From Streptomyces purpureus (GTDB taxonomy: Bacteria > Actinomycetota > Actinomycetes > Streptomycetales > Streptomycetaceae): a DNA stretch of 44,633 bases. The notes below the pieces were generated by a model. It saw only the letters and a program-made list of their open reading frames with translations, ran no database searches and had not been told where the DNA came from. The stretch is taken from the NCBI RefSeq assembly GCF_014648195.1, contig NZ_BMQQ01000012.1:144412-189044 (forward strand), read 5' to 3'. Within the stretch, counting starts at the first letter, position 1. Every line of letters starts with the position of its first letter. The position numbers were made by a program, and so were the translations under genes. This document shows positions 24,531 through 32,603 of the stretch, piece after piece.

Positions 24531-26546
24531 TCAGTCCATGAGGCGGCGCACGAGCCGGGTCAACTCACTCTCGCCCAATGCGCGTTCGCAGTCGGCCAGA
24601 AGGGCGGGCCACAGCGCGCGAGCGCGGTCCTCGTGGCCGAGCTTCCGCAGCAGGTGGACGAACGCGGCACGGTCCGTCAGCGTCATGGCGTTGGTGTCCC
24701 CGTCGCGCACGCGCGACTCCTCGGCCACCCTCTCGGCGAGGGCGAGGGCCTGTTCGCCCGCGCCGGCTTCCAGCAGCTGCCACACCATCATGTCCCGGAT
24801 GCGGCGCACCAGGAATTCGTCCGGCGGCTCGGCGTTCATCGCGTCCCGGAGGAACTGTTCCGCCTCACCCAGGTCCCCGGCCCCCTCCCAGGACGCCTCC
24901 GCCAGAGCCAGCCGGGCCGCGATCGTCTCCGGGTGCCGGGCGCCTCGGACCCGCAGGGCACGCTCGACGTTCTCCTCACGCAGCCGCACAGCCAGTTCAT
25001 GCTCCTCCGGCGGCAGCGTGTCCGCCAACTGCTCGCGCGCGGCGAGCGTGCGACGGTGGTCCGGACCGAGAACGCGCACATGCGTCGAGAGGTTCGCCTC
25101 GCACGCCCGCACGGCCTCGCGGGTGTGCCCCGACAGGGCAAGGAGGTTGGCGATGTCGTCGAAGGAACTGACCGTCAGTTCGTCGTCCGGGCCGCATAGC
25201 CGCAGCATGGACTCCGCCGCCCGGGCGGCCAGCGGCAAGGCCCGGTCGTACGCCAGGTCCATGCCGAACTGCGCCGTGGCGAACCGGAAGAGCATGGCCA
25301 TGTTGGCGCTGTCGTCCTCGGCACGCGTATGGCTCGCGAACGCCTCCGCCTGCACGGCCATCGCGCGCGCGGTCTCCACGCCCTGGCCGGGATTCGCCGC
25401 CCTCGCCAGCAGGAGCAACGCGCGTTCCCGCGCCTCCTCCACCCCCTCCCCCGACGTCCGCGCCACCGCCTGCACCAGCCGGTGCACCGCGATCTCGCCG
25501 TCCCGCAGGGTGATCAGGCTGTGGGCGGCCAGGCGCCGTACCGCCTCCGTCACCTCCAGCGGGGTGCCCAGCGGGTCCAGGAACCGGCGGGGGATGCCCT
25601 CCGGGGACCACCAGGCGATGATCCGCAGGATCTTCTCCGCCAGCGGGGTGTCCGCGAGCCGGTCCAGGCTCACGCTCCAGACCCGGGCCACCGCGCGGCT
25701 CGCGTCGCCGCCCTCGGCCGTGCCCGCGAAGACCTCCGCCGGGTACTGCGCCAGCAGGTCCAGGTAGGCGCCGGGCGTGATGCCGGCCTCGGCGCAGTAC
25801 GCGGCGGCCTGCTCCACCGCCAGCGGCAGGAACCCGAGCTCCGCGCAGAGCTCCTCAACTGCCCCCGCCTCGCCCCCGCCCCGGATGCGGGTGAACAGTT
25901 CGACCGCCTCCGACGGGGAGAGGACGTCCAGCGCGACCGTACGGGCGATGCCCTGCCAGCCGCTCGCCCGGCGGGTCGTGACGAGGAACCGGCCCCTGGT
26001 CGCCCGGGCCAGCAAGGGCCGTACGTCCGCCGGGTCGGTGACGTTGTCCAGGATCAGCAGCCAGTCGTCGTGGGTGGCGAGCCACTGCAACGCCCGTTCT
26101 TTCAGCGCCTCCTGGGAGAGGACGCCCGAGAGCGCCGGCTGCATGGCCACCGCGAGCGCGGCCAGTCCGGCGTCGAGTTCGGCTGTGGTCTCCGCCGTGA
26201 TCCACCAGACGGGGTTGTGGTCGGCCGCCCGGGTCGCGGCCCACCGGGCCGCCAGCGTCGACTTGCCGATGCCGCCGAGGCCATGGACGGCCTGGACCAC
26301 CACGCCGCCCGCGCCGTCTCCCAACGCCGCGTCGAGCAAGCTCAGTTCGCGCTCGCGGCCGACGAAGGTGTCCGTACGCAGGGGTACGTGGACCAGCCCC
26401 GCCGGGCACTCCGACGGGGCCAGCGCTTCCGCGGGGAGCAGGGTCGCGCGCTCCACCTGGGTGACGTGGTCCCCGGTGTTGATCCGCCCGGCGTTGCCGC
26501 CGACGGCCACGGCCCCGTCACCCGATGCCTCTGTCTGTCCCGCCAC
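24531..26546 (-). CDS. NB-ARC (STAND) NTPase with TPR repeats
   Basis: A 671-residue signal-transduction NTPase. Residues 9-28 carry the Gly-rich GDGAVAVGGNAGRINTGDH motif that often opens actinobacterial STAND proteins, then a Walker A loop HGLGGIGKST (88-97), Walker B WLLILDNV (about 162-169), the sensor RFLVTTRRASG, and GFLPLAVEQAAAY matching the GLPLA motif of NB-ARC. From about residue 400 there are tetratricopeptide repeats. Such proteins oligomerise on binding a trigger; some are regulators and some are antiphage sensors. No toxic effector domain is fused. The GTG start at 26546 has only a G-rich run as a possible site. Confidence 0.9.
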   Translation of the reverse strand: MAGQTEASGDGAVAVGGNAGRINTGDHVTQVERATLLPAEALAPSECPAGLVHVPLRTDTFVGRERELSLLDAALGDGAGGVVVQAVHGLGGIGKSTLAARWAATRAADHNPVWWITAETTAELDAGLAALAVAMQPALSGVLSQEALKERALQWLATHDDWLLILDNVTDPADVRPLLARATRGRFLVTTRRASGWQGIARTVALDVLSPSEAVELFTRIRGGGEAGAVEELCAELGFLPLAVEQAAAYCAEAGITPGAYLDLLAQYPAEVFAGTAEGGDASRAVARVWSVSLDRLADTPLAEKILRIIAWWSPEGIPRRFLDPLGTPLEVTEAVRRLAAHSLITLRDGEIAVHRLVQAVARTSGEGVEEARERALLLLARAANPGQGVETARAMAVQAEAFASHTRAEDDSANMAMLFRFATAQFGMDLAYDRALPLAARAAESMLRLCGPDDELTVSSFDDIANLLALSGHTREAVRACEANLSTHVRVLGPDHRRTLAAREQLADTLPPEEHELAVRLREENVERALRVRGARHPETIAARLALAEASWEGAGDLGEAEQFLRDAMNAEPPDEFLVRRIRDMMVWQLLEAGAGEQALALAERVAEESRVRDGDTNAMTLTDRAAFVHLLRKLGHEDRARALWPALLADCERALGESELTRLVRRLMD

Positions 26547-26584
26547 GCCCCCATGATGACGCGTCGGCGGGCACGTACGGGCGG

Positions 26585-27244
26585 CTACCGGCCGGAACGC
26601 AGCCCCAGGGGTCCCGCGATCTCCTCCGCCATCACACGGCCGGCCTCCTCGGCGAGGACGTCCTCCGTCAGGTCCTCGTCCGTGTCCAGGCCGTCCAGCT
26701 CCTCAAGAGGCTGGTCGAGGCGGACATGGGCGACGAGGGACTGAAGGGCGCGGAGGGTCGCCGAGGCGGTCGGGCCCCAGTTGGAGAAGTACGAGAACTG
26801 CCACCACCACAGCGCCTCGGTGGTCCGGCCCGCGCGGTAGTGGGCCAGGCCGTGGCGCAAGTCGGTGACGATGTCGGCGAGGTTGTCCGAGATCCGGCAC
26901 GGCACCGGCGCCTTGCGCGGCTCGTACGGGTCGAAGACCTCGGAGAACACGTCCACCGGGTCCAGGAGCGCCGCGAACCGCTCGCGCAGGTCGTCCACGT
27001 CCAGGTCCGGGCCCGTGTCGGGCTCGTAGCGCTCCTCGGGAACGATGTCCTCGTGAGCGCCGAGCCGGCCGCCCGTGAGGAGCAGTTGGGAGAGCTCCAG
27101 GAGCATGAACGGTACGGCGCTGTCGGGCTCGTCGCCCTTGGCCACTTCCGTGGTGGCGACGATGAAGGACTCGATCGAGTCGGCGATCTGTACCGCGAAG
27201 TCGTCGGGGTTCTGGGTCACGGAGTGCAGTGTGGCGTCAGACAT
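26585..27244 (-). CDS. DUF5063 protein
   Basis: A 219-residue, acidic, helical protein of the DUF5063 group. It begins MSDATLHSVTQNPDDFAVQIADSI and contains the characteristic DIVTDLRHGLAHYRAGRTTEALWWWQFSYFSNWGPTA region; this Trp-rich stretch is the strongest recognition element. It has no membrane segment or signal peptide, and the function is unknown. The ATG at 27244 has a good AGGGAGG site. It lies 53 bases downstream of recR and is followed after 38 bases by the STAND gene, a neighbourhood I recall as conserved in Streptomyces, suggesting a link to DNA maintenance or simply shared transcription. Confidence 0.85.
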   Translation of the reverse strand: MSDATLHSVTQNPDDFAVQIADSIESFIVATTEVAKGDEPDSAVPFMLLELSQLLLTGGRLGAHEDIVPEERYEPDTGPDLDVDDLRERFAALLDPVDVFSEVFDPYEPRKAPVPCRISDNLADIVTDLRHGLAHYRAGRTTEALWWWQFSYFSNWGPTASATLRALQSLVAHVRLDQPLEELDGLDTDEDLTEDVLAEEAGRVMAEEIAGPLGLRSGR

Positions 27245-27297
27245 CGGAGATGCCTCCCTTGAGCGCGCGGAGCCCTGTCAGCGTCGAACGACTGTCG

Positions 27298-27897
27298 TCA
27301 TACATCTAGCAGTCGCCGCCCCTCGAAGGCACGCCCCAGGGTCACCTCGTCGGCGTATTCGAGGTCGCCGCCGACGGGGAGACCGCTGGCGAGGCGGGTC
27401 ACCTTGAGGCCCATGGGCTTGATCATCCGCGCCAGGTACGTCGCGGTGGCCTCACCTTCCAGGTTGGGGTCGGTCGCCAGGATCAGCTCGGTGACCGAGC
27501 CGTCGGCGAGCCGGGCGAGCAGCTCGCGGATCCGCAGGTCGTCCGGGCCGACGCCCTCGATGGGGCTGATCGCGCCCCCGAGGACGTGGTAGCGGCCACG
27601 GAACTCACGGGTCCGCTCGATCGCGACGACGTCCTTCGGCTCCTCGACGACACAGATCACCGAGGTGTCGCGGCGCGGGTCGCGGCAGATGTTGCACTGC
27701 TCCTGCTGCGCCACGTTTCCGCAGACCGCGCAGAAACGGACCTTGTCCTTGACCTCCAGCAGCGCGTGCGCGAGACGGCGTACGTCCGTGGGCTCGGCCT
27801 GGAGGATGTGGAAGGCGATCCGCTGGGCGCTCTTGGGACCGACGCCTGGCAGTCTGCCCAGTTCGTCGATGAGGTCCTGAACCACGCCTTCGTACAA
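27298..27897 (-). CDS. recR: Recombination mediator RecR
   Basis: A 199-residue protein in the RecFOR repair pathway, which loads RecA onto gapped DNA. Visible are the helix-hairpin-helix LPGVGPKSAQRIAFHIL, the C4 zinc finger FCAVCGNVAQQEQCNICRD, and the Toprim domain with VVEEPKDVVAIE and DPNLEGEATATYLA. The C-terminal LASGLPVGGDLEYADEVTL is the classical RecR ending. The start is TTG at 27897, supported by an AGGAGAGG site and the conserved N-terminus YEGVVQDLIDELGRLPG. It follows ybaB on the same strand, the usual ybaB-recR pair. Confidence 0.97.
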   Translation of the reverse strand: MYEGVVQDLIDELGRLPGVGPKSAQRIAFHILQAEPTDVRRLAHALLEVKDKVRFCAVCGNVAQQEQCNICRDPRRDTSVICVVEEPKDVVAIERTREFRGRYHVLGGAISPIEGVGPDDLRIRELLARLADGSVTELILATDPNLEGEATATYLARMIKPMGLKVTRLASGLPVGGDLEYADEVTLGRAFEGRRLLDV

Positions 27898-27952
27898 CGG
27901 AACGCCTCTCCTGGTGCTTCGTGCTTCTTACGGTAGTTGCTCTGCGTACCGG

Positions 27953-28288
27953 TTAGAAGGGAAGGCCCGGCATTCCGCCCAGGCCCTGGGTCAGCGGCCC
28001 CAGCTTGGACTGCTGGAGCTGCTGGGCGTTGTCGTTGGCGGCCTTCACCGCGGCGACGACGAGGTCGGCGAGGGTCTCGGTGTCCTCCGGGTCCACGGCC
28101 TTCGGGTCGATCACCAGGCCGCGCAGCTCGCCGGCGCCGGTGACCGTGGCCTTGACCAGGCCACCGCCGGCCTGGCCCTCGACCTCGGTCGCGGCCAGCT
28201 CTTCCTGGGCCCGCGCGAGATCCTGCTGCATCTTCTGGGCCTGCTGGAGGAGCTGCTGCATGTTGGGCTGGCCACCACCGGGAATCAC
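27953..28288 (-). CDS. YbaB/EbfC nucleoid-associated protein
   Basis: A 111-residue small DNA-binding protein with the family core NMQQLLQQAQKMQQDLARAQEEL, then a beta sheet (VKATVTGAGELRGLVIDPKAVD) and a C-terminal helix (ADLVVAAVKAANDNAQ). It forms dimers that bind and bridge DNA. The start is taken as GTG 28288 (VIPGGGQPN), because AGGAG lies 5 bases before it; starts further upstream at 28303 lack a good site. It immediately precedes recR, the conserved genomic context of this family. Confidence 0.92.
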   Translation of the reverse strand: MIPGGGQPNMQQLLQQAQKMQQDLARAQEELAATEVEGQAGGGLVKATVTGAGELRGLVIDPKAVDPEDTETLADLVVAAVKAANDNAQQLQQSKLGPLTQGLGGMPGLPF

Positions 28289-28589
28289 GGTCACTCCTGG
28301 CATTTCGACGACGATTGTTCGGTATGCCGAGCCTACGTGGTCACCGCCCGGCGTGCGCCACAACTCTTTCGAGTGAGAAACTCAGGGCCCCACTACCTGA
28401 TCAAGCCCCTCGTGAGGGCGGAAATCCCGGGATTCGTGGGCCCTGGCCCACCATTCGGCGGTAGGAAGGGGTGCGCGAGCATGCGCACCAGCACGCACGC
28501 GTGTCCCCCGGGTCACGCTAAGTAACAGGAGAGCGCCGAGCACGCCGCCGCAGAGCGCTGACGCTGACGCTGAGCAGAGGAGTGCCCCG
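28289..28589. other. Divergent intergenic region with two hairpins
   Basis: Between ybaB (minus) and the SLATT gene (plus), 301 bases contain no supported gene. Two perfect inverted repeats are visible: GTGGGC/GCCCAC at 28436-28441 and 28446-28451, and GGTGCGC/GCGCACC at 28470-28476 and 28483-28489. They could be part of a small RNA or leader. I looked for the signal recognition particle RNA core (GGTCCGGAAGGAAGCAGC), which often sits near recR/dnaX, and did not find it. Confidence 0.35.
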
Positions 28590-29345
28590 GTGAGCCAGCC
28601 GGAGATGCAGCCCGGGGGACCCGCCCGGGAGGAGGGGGACACCCATGCCTCGCGCCGGGTGTCGCGCACACCGCACGGTGATCTGACCGGGAGGCCGTTT
28701 CCGCTCGGCGACTGGGGGGAGCCCGCGGAGCGGCTGGACGAGCTGTACCGCTGGGTCGAGGCGAACGCGCTGCGGACGACCGAGTGGTATCTCGCGGACC
28801 GGGTCTGGAAGCGCCGCTGCGCGCGGGCGCTGCGGGCGGGTACGGCCCTCGGGGTCATCGCCGGCGCCGCGCTGCCGCTGCTGGACCTGACCGGGGTGCT
28901 CGGCGGGGCCGCGACCTGGGGCTACCTCTCGCTACTCCTCGCGGCGGCGTTCCTGGCCTGCGACCGGTACTTCGGGCTGACCTCCGGCTGGATGCGGGAC
29001 GTGGCGACCGCGCAGGCCGTGCACCGCCGGCTCCAGGCGCTCCAGTTCGACTGGGCGTCGGAGAGCGTACGGGAGGTGCTGGGCCCGACGGAGGGCACGG
29101 CGAGCGAGGCCGCCGAGCGGTGCCTGGGGGTGCTGCGGCGGTTCTCGGAGGACGTGACCGAGCTCGTACGGGCCGAGACGGCGGACTGGATGGTGGAGTT
29201 CCGCTCCGGGCCCGCGCCGCTGGTGACGCAGTCGATGGGGGCGGGCGGCGGCGGACGGCCGGAGTCGCATCCGTCGACGCGGCTGCCGCTGCCGCCGGGG
29301 ACACGGCCGAACATGCCCCGGCAGCGCCCGCCGGAGCCGCGCTAG
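28590..29345 (+). CDS. SLATT-domain two-TM membrane protein
   Basis: A 251-residue protein. The region from about residue 45 (ERLDELYRWVEANALRTTEWYLADRVWKRRCARALR) to 200 matches the SLATT organisation: an N-terminal amphipathic helix, two closely spaced membrane helices (about 83-102 and 107-126), then a cytoplasmic helical tail (DVATAQAVHRRLQALQFDWASESVREVL). SLATT proteins were predicted to be pore-forming effectors in nucleotide-triggered conflict systems. Here no SMODS, SLOG or cyclase gene is adjacent, so a housekeeping membrane role is also possible. The GTG start at 28590 has GAGGAG about 8-10 bases upstream. The C-terminal Pro/Arg-rich tail is disordered. Confidence 0.85.
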   Translation: MSQPEMQPGGPAREEGDTHASRRVSRTPHGDLTGRPFPLGDWGEPAERLDELYRWVEANALRTTEWYLADRVWKRRCARALRAGTALGVIAGAALPLLDLTGVLGGAATWGYLSLLLAAAFLACDRYFGLTSGWMRDVATAQAVHRRLQALQFDWASESVREVLGPTEGTASEAAERCLGVLRRFSEDVTELVRAETADWMVEFRSGPAPLVTQSMGAGGGGRPESHPSTRLPLPPGTRPNMPRQRPPEPR

Positions 29346-29406
29346 CGGCCGGGCGGCGCCGGCCCGGCCGTCCGGGGCGAGCCCCTCGTGCCGGGGCCCT
29401 GGGCCC

Positions 29407-29508
29407 GGGCCGGGGTGCGTGCACGGATACGCACGGGCACGGCCGTCGGCGGCGTCCGGGCCGGGGTGGCTTGCGCGGATACACGCACGGGCACGGCCGT
29501 CGGCGGCG
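29407..29508. repeat. Imperfect ~50-bp tandem duplication
   Basis: Two consecutive copies (29407-29454 and 29458-29508) share GGGCCGGGGTG at the 5' side and CGCACGGGCACGGCCGTC further on, with small insertions in the second copy. They lie between the convergent SLATT gene and the next minus-strand gene and are not in a supported coding sequence. The G+C-rich inverted blocks around them could serve as a terminator. Confidence 0.75.
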
Positions 29509-29551
29509 CCCCGAAGCGGGCCCGTACGAGCCCGCTGGGGGTTGGCTGCCG

Positions 29552-30223
29552 TCAGCTGAAGATGATCATCGAGCCTTGGCCCAGGCTCCGCGTCGCCGCC
29601 GCGTGCAGGCCCAGCCACACGTGGCGTTCGCGGGCGAAGGGGCTTTCGTCGTACGGGATCGGGCCCGCGGGTTCCTCCAGGGACGTGGGGTGTTCCGGGG
29701 GGAGCGGGGCGGCCGGGGGGTTGGCGGGGTCGATGCCGATGGAGGGGGCGACGAACTCCAGCTCGCGCAGCAGCCCTTGGGACGAGCCCAGCGGGCCGCC
29801 GCCCTCCAGGAGTTCCTCGGTGGACAGCGGCGTGGGGAAGTCCACGGGCACGTAGGCACCCGCGTGGTCGTAGTGCCAGACCAGGTGCGACTGCTGCGCG
29901 GTCGTCTCGAACATCTCCAGGAGCTGTTCGTAGTCCCCGCCGAGTTCGTCCACCGGGGTGACCGCCAGTCCGCAGATCTGCAGCAGGTACGCGCGGCGCA
30001 GGAAGTGCAGCGCGTCGTAGTCGAATCCGGCGACCGGCGCCACGTCGCCGGACAGGCCGGGCATGTAGGCGAAGACGGGGACCGTCGGCAGGCCGGACTC
30101 CGTAAGTGCCTTGTCGTAGGCGGCGATCTCTTCGGCGAAGGGGTTGTCGGGGCTGTGGCACAGCACGTCGACGAGGGGGACCAGCCACAGGTCACAGGCC
30201 AAGGGAGGCTCGCTCTCCGTCAA
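29552..30223 (-). CDS. Conserved hypothetical protein, family not recognised
   Basis: A protein of about 223 residues starting near TESEPPLACDLWLVPLVDVLCHSPDNPFAEE. I do not recognise the family. It is acidic, soluble, has no signal peptide, and reads as an alpha/beta protein, with the notable segments PVFAYMPGLSGDVAPVAGFDYDALHFLRRAYL and RHVWLGLHAAATRSLGQGSMIIFS. Codon use fits a real gene. The TTG start at 30223 is a guess by first conserved-looking residue; an upstream stretch in the same frame is basic and unlikely to be coded. It converges with the SLATT gene and lies downstream of the GntR gene on the same strand. Confidence 0.6.
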   Translation of the reverse strand: MTESEPPLACDLWLVPLVDVLCHSPDNPFAEEIAAYDKALTESGLPTVPVFAYMPGLSGDVAPVAGFDYDALHFLRRAYLLQICGLAVTPVDELGGDYEQLLEMFETTAQQSHLVWHYDHAGAYVPVDFPTPLSTEELLEGGGPLGSSQGLLRELEFVAPSIGIDPANPPAAPLPPEHPTSLEEPAGPIPYDESPFARERHVWLGLHAAATRSLGQGSMIIFS

Positions 30224-30315
30224 GTGCGGTTCGTACGATGGTCGGCACAGCGTAGTGCCATGCCTCCGCTCCGCACAGTCGTCAGCACGGTCGTCACAAC
30301 AGTCCTGGCAGGCCC

Positions 30316-31002
30316 TTACCCAGCGGAGAGCCGGTCCGCCCACCTGAGGGCGTGCGTGTTGTACGCGTCGATGACGGAGAGCGCGGCGGGCACGTCCCCC
30401 AGCGTGATCGCGTCGACGAGATCCTCGTGGCCGCCCCACAGCCAGGCGAGCATGTCGCGGTCGTGGCGGAGGAAGGGCACCGCGAAGACCCAGGCCTGCA
30501 CGCGCAGTCGGTGCAGGAAGTCGGCGATGTAGCGGTTGGCTATCAGGGCGCCGAGTTCGCGCCAGAAGCGCAGGTCGTAGCCGATGAGGATGTCCAGATC
30601 GCCGCCGCGGGCCGCCCGCGCGGCCTCTTCGGCGCGGCGGCGCACGGAGACGAGGGCGGGGCCGGTGAGGCCGAACGGCAGCTGGCCCTCGCCGCGTTCC
30701 TCGATCCGGCGGAAGACGCCGTCGACGATGAGCGAGCGGGCCTCGACCATGCCGCGGTAGTCGTCCACCGAGAACTGGTGGACGCGGAAACCTTTGTGCT
30801 GGTCGGAATCGAGGAGCCCTTGCGCGGAGAGGTCGACCATCGCTTCACGTACGGGCGTCGCGGACACCCCGTACTGGTCGGCGATCTGCTTGACGGTGAA
30901 CTCCTCACCGGGCTGCAGACGCCCTGCGAGGATCTCATCACGCAGCGCGTCCGCGATCTGCTGCCGCAAGGTGTTGCGGGTCACAGCTCCGCTCGCGGGC
31001 AT
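30316..31002 (-). CDS. GntR-family transcriptional regulator (FadR/FCD-type)
   Basis: A 228-residue regulator. The N-terminal winged helix (LRQQIADALRDEILAGRLQPGEEFTVKQIADQYGVSATPVREAMVDLSAQGLL, read in parts) is typical of the GntR family, and the C-terminal ~140 residues form the all-helical ligand-binding domain of the FCD type, with GYDLRFWRELGALIANRYIADFLHRLRVQAW. The ATG at 31002 is supported by GGAGGGG. It lies 71 bases after the aminotransferase on the same strand, so it is probably co-transcribed with that gene and may control it. Confidence 0.92.
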   Translation of the reverse strand: MPASGAVTRNTLRQQIADALRDEILAGRLQPGEEFTVKQIADQYGVSATPVREAMVDLSAQGLLDSDQHKGFRVHQFSVDDYRGMVEARSLIVDGVFRRIEERGEGQLPFGLTGPALVSVRRRAEEAARAARGGDLDILIGYDLRFWRELGALIANRYIADFLHRLRVQAWVFAVPFLRHDRDMLAWLWGGHEDLVDAITLGDVPAALSVIDAYNTHALRWADRLSAG

Positions 31003-31073
31003 GGTGTGGTCCCCTCCGTCCGGCTTTCGGCACACCCTAGACCAGCCGGAAAGGACCCCCACCGTGACGATGA

Positions 31074-32435
31074 TTACACCGTGTGTTCGTCGGCGACGCT
31101 CAGCGCGGCGTCCAGGGCGGCCAGGCCTTCCTTCGCCTCGGCCTCGGTGATGTTGCAGGCCGGGACGGCGTGCGTGCGGTTCATGTTGATGAAGGGCCAC
31201 AGGCCGTGCTTCTTGGCCTCGGCGCCGAAGGCGGCCATGGGGGCGTTGGCCTCGCCCGCGGCGTTGTACGGGACGAGCGGCTCGCGCGTCTCCTTGTTCC
31301 GTACGAGGTCGAGTGCCCAGAAGACGCCGAGACCGCGGACCTCGCCGACCGAGGGGTGGCGCTCGGCCAGCTCGCGCAGGCCGGGGCCGAGGACGTGCTC
31401 GCCGATGTGGGCGGCGTGCTCGACGACCTTCTCGTCCTCCATCACCTGGATCGTGGCGATCGCGGCGGCGCAGGCGAGCGGGTGGCCGGAGTAGGTCAGG
31501 CCGCCGGGGTAGGGGCGCTTGTCGAAGGTCGCCGCGATCTTCTCGCTGATGGCGACGCCGCCGAGCGGTACGTAGCCGGAATTGACGCCCTTGGCGAAGG
31601 TCAGCAGGTCGGGGATGACGTCGAAGTGCTCGGCGGCGAACCACTTGCCCGTACGGCCGAAGCCGGCCATGACCTCGTCGAGGACGAAGACGATGCCGTA
31701 CTTGTCGCAGATCGCACGGACGCCGGCGAGGTAGCCGGGCGGCGGCGTCATGATGCCCGCGGTGCCGGGCACGGTCTCCAGGATGATCGCGGCGATGGTC
31801 TGGGGGCCCTCGAAGGCGATCGTGTCCTCCAGGTGCGCGAGGGCGCGCTCGCACTCCTGGGCCTCGGTCTCGGCGTAGAACGGCGAGCGGTAGAGGAACG
31901 GCGCCCAGAACCGTACGACGCCCGCGGAACCGGTGTCGGAGGCCCAGCGGCGCGGGTCACCGGTGAGGTTGATCGCGGTGGAGGTGGCGCCGTGGTACGA
32001 GCGGAAGGCGGAGAGCACCTTGTGGCGGCCGGTGTGCAGCCGGGCCATCCGTACGGCGTTCTCGACGGCCTCGGCGCCGCCGTTGGTGAAGAAGATCTTG
32101 TCCAGGTCGCCGGGGGTGCGCTCGGCGATGAGGCGGGCGGCCTCGGAGCGGACGTCGACGGCGAAGGCGGGCGCGAAGGTGGTGAGCTTCCCGGCCTGCT
32201 CCTGGATGGCGGCGACGACCGTGGGGTGCTGGTAGCCGATGTTGGTGTAGACGAGGCCGCTGGTGAAGTCGAGGTAGCGGTTGCCGTCGTAGTCCCAGAA
32301 GTACGAACCCTCGGCGCCGGCGACGGCGAGCGGATCGATCAGGCCCTGGGCGGACCAGGAGTGGAACACATGCGCGCGGTCGGCGGCCTTCACGGCCGCG
32401 CCGGCCTGGGGATCGGGTTCGACATGAGGGGTCAT
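31074..32435 (-). CDS. Class III aminotransferase (PLP-dependent)
   Basis: A 453-residue aminotransferase. Family landmarks are the LDEVMAGFGRTGKW motif (252-265) with the Asp that contacts the PLP pyridine nitrogen, the PLP lysine K282 in LTFAKGVNSGYVPLGG, and FFTNGGAEAVENAVRMAR with the Gly-Gly cofactor loop. It resembles omega-amino acid:pyruvate (beta-alanine/GABA-type) aminotransferases; the exact donor is uncertain. It is followed by a GntR regulator, consistent with a substrate-induced catabolic role. The ATG at 32435 has a poor ribosome-binding site. A palindrome (TGTCGG-N3-CCGACA) lies upstream and may be its operator. Confidence 0.92.
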   Translation of the reverse strand: MTPHVEPDPQAGAAVKAADRAHVFHSWSAQGLIDPLAVAGAEGSYFWDYDGNRYLDFTSGLVYTNIGYQHPTVVAAIQEQAGKLTTFAPAFAVDVRSEAARLIAERTPGDLDKIFFTNGGAEAVENAVRMARLHTGRHKVLSAFRSYHGATSTAINLTGDPRRWASDTGSAGVVRFWAPFLYRSPFYAETEAQECERALAHLEDTIAFEGPQTIAAIILETVPGTAGIMTPPPGYLAGVRAICDKYGIVFVLDEVMAGFGRTGKWFAAEHFDVIPDLLTFAKGVNSGYVPLGGVAISEKIAATFDKRPYPGGLTYSGHPLACAAAIATIQVMEDEKVVEHAAHIGEHVLGPGLRELAERHPSVGEVRGLGVFWALDLVRNKETREPLVPYNAAGEANAPMAAFGAEAKKHGLWPFINMNRTHAVPACNITEAEAKEGLAALDAALSVADEHTV

Positions 32436-32511
32436 ATGCCCAGGGTAGGGACGCGCGGACCGGGGCGGACATGGCCACCTTGTATGGAGTGAGCCACTTT
32501 CGTCGGCAGGA

Positions 32512-32526
32512 TGTCGGCCTCCGACA
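32512..32526 (-). promoter_or_regulatory. Candidate operator upstream of the aminotransferase gene
   Basis: A 15-base inverted repeat TGTCGG-cct-CCGACA is placed 77-91 bases upstream of the aminotransferase start. Its size and half-site style suit a GntR dimer, and the GntR gene is the next gene in this operon. No footprint or expression data are available. Confidence 0.4.
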
Positions 32527-32603
32527 AGGGAATCTTCCGGGCTTCGGCGGTTCGTACGACTAGTGTGTTGGATCTTTGCTGGCCGCAATGAGCAACGGGG
32601 GCT

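Noticed and set aside
28289..28589. Signal recognition particle RNA gene near recR.
   Set aside because: The conserved GGTCCGGAAGGAAGCAGC core is absent.
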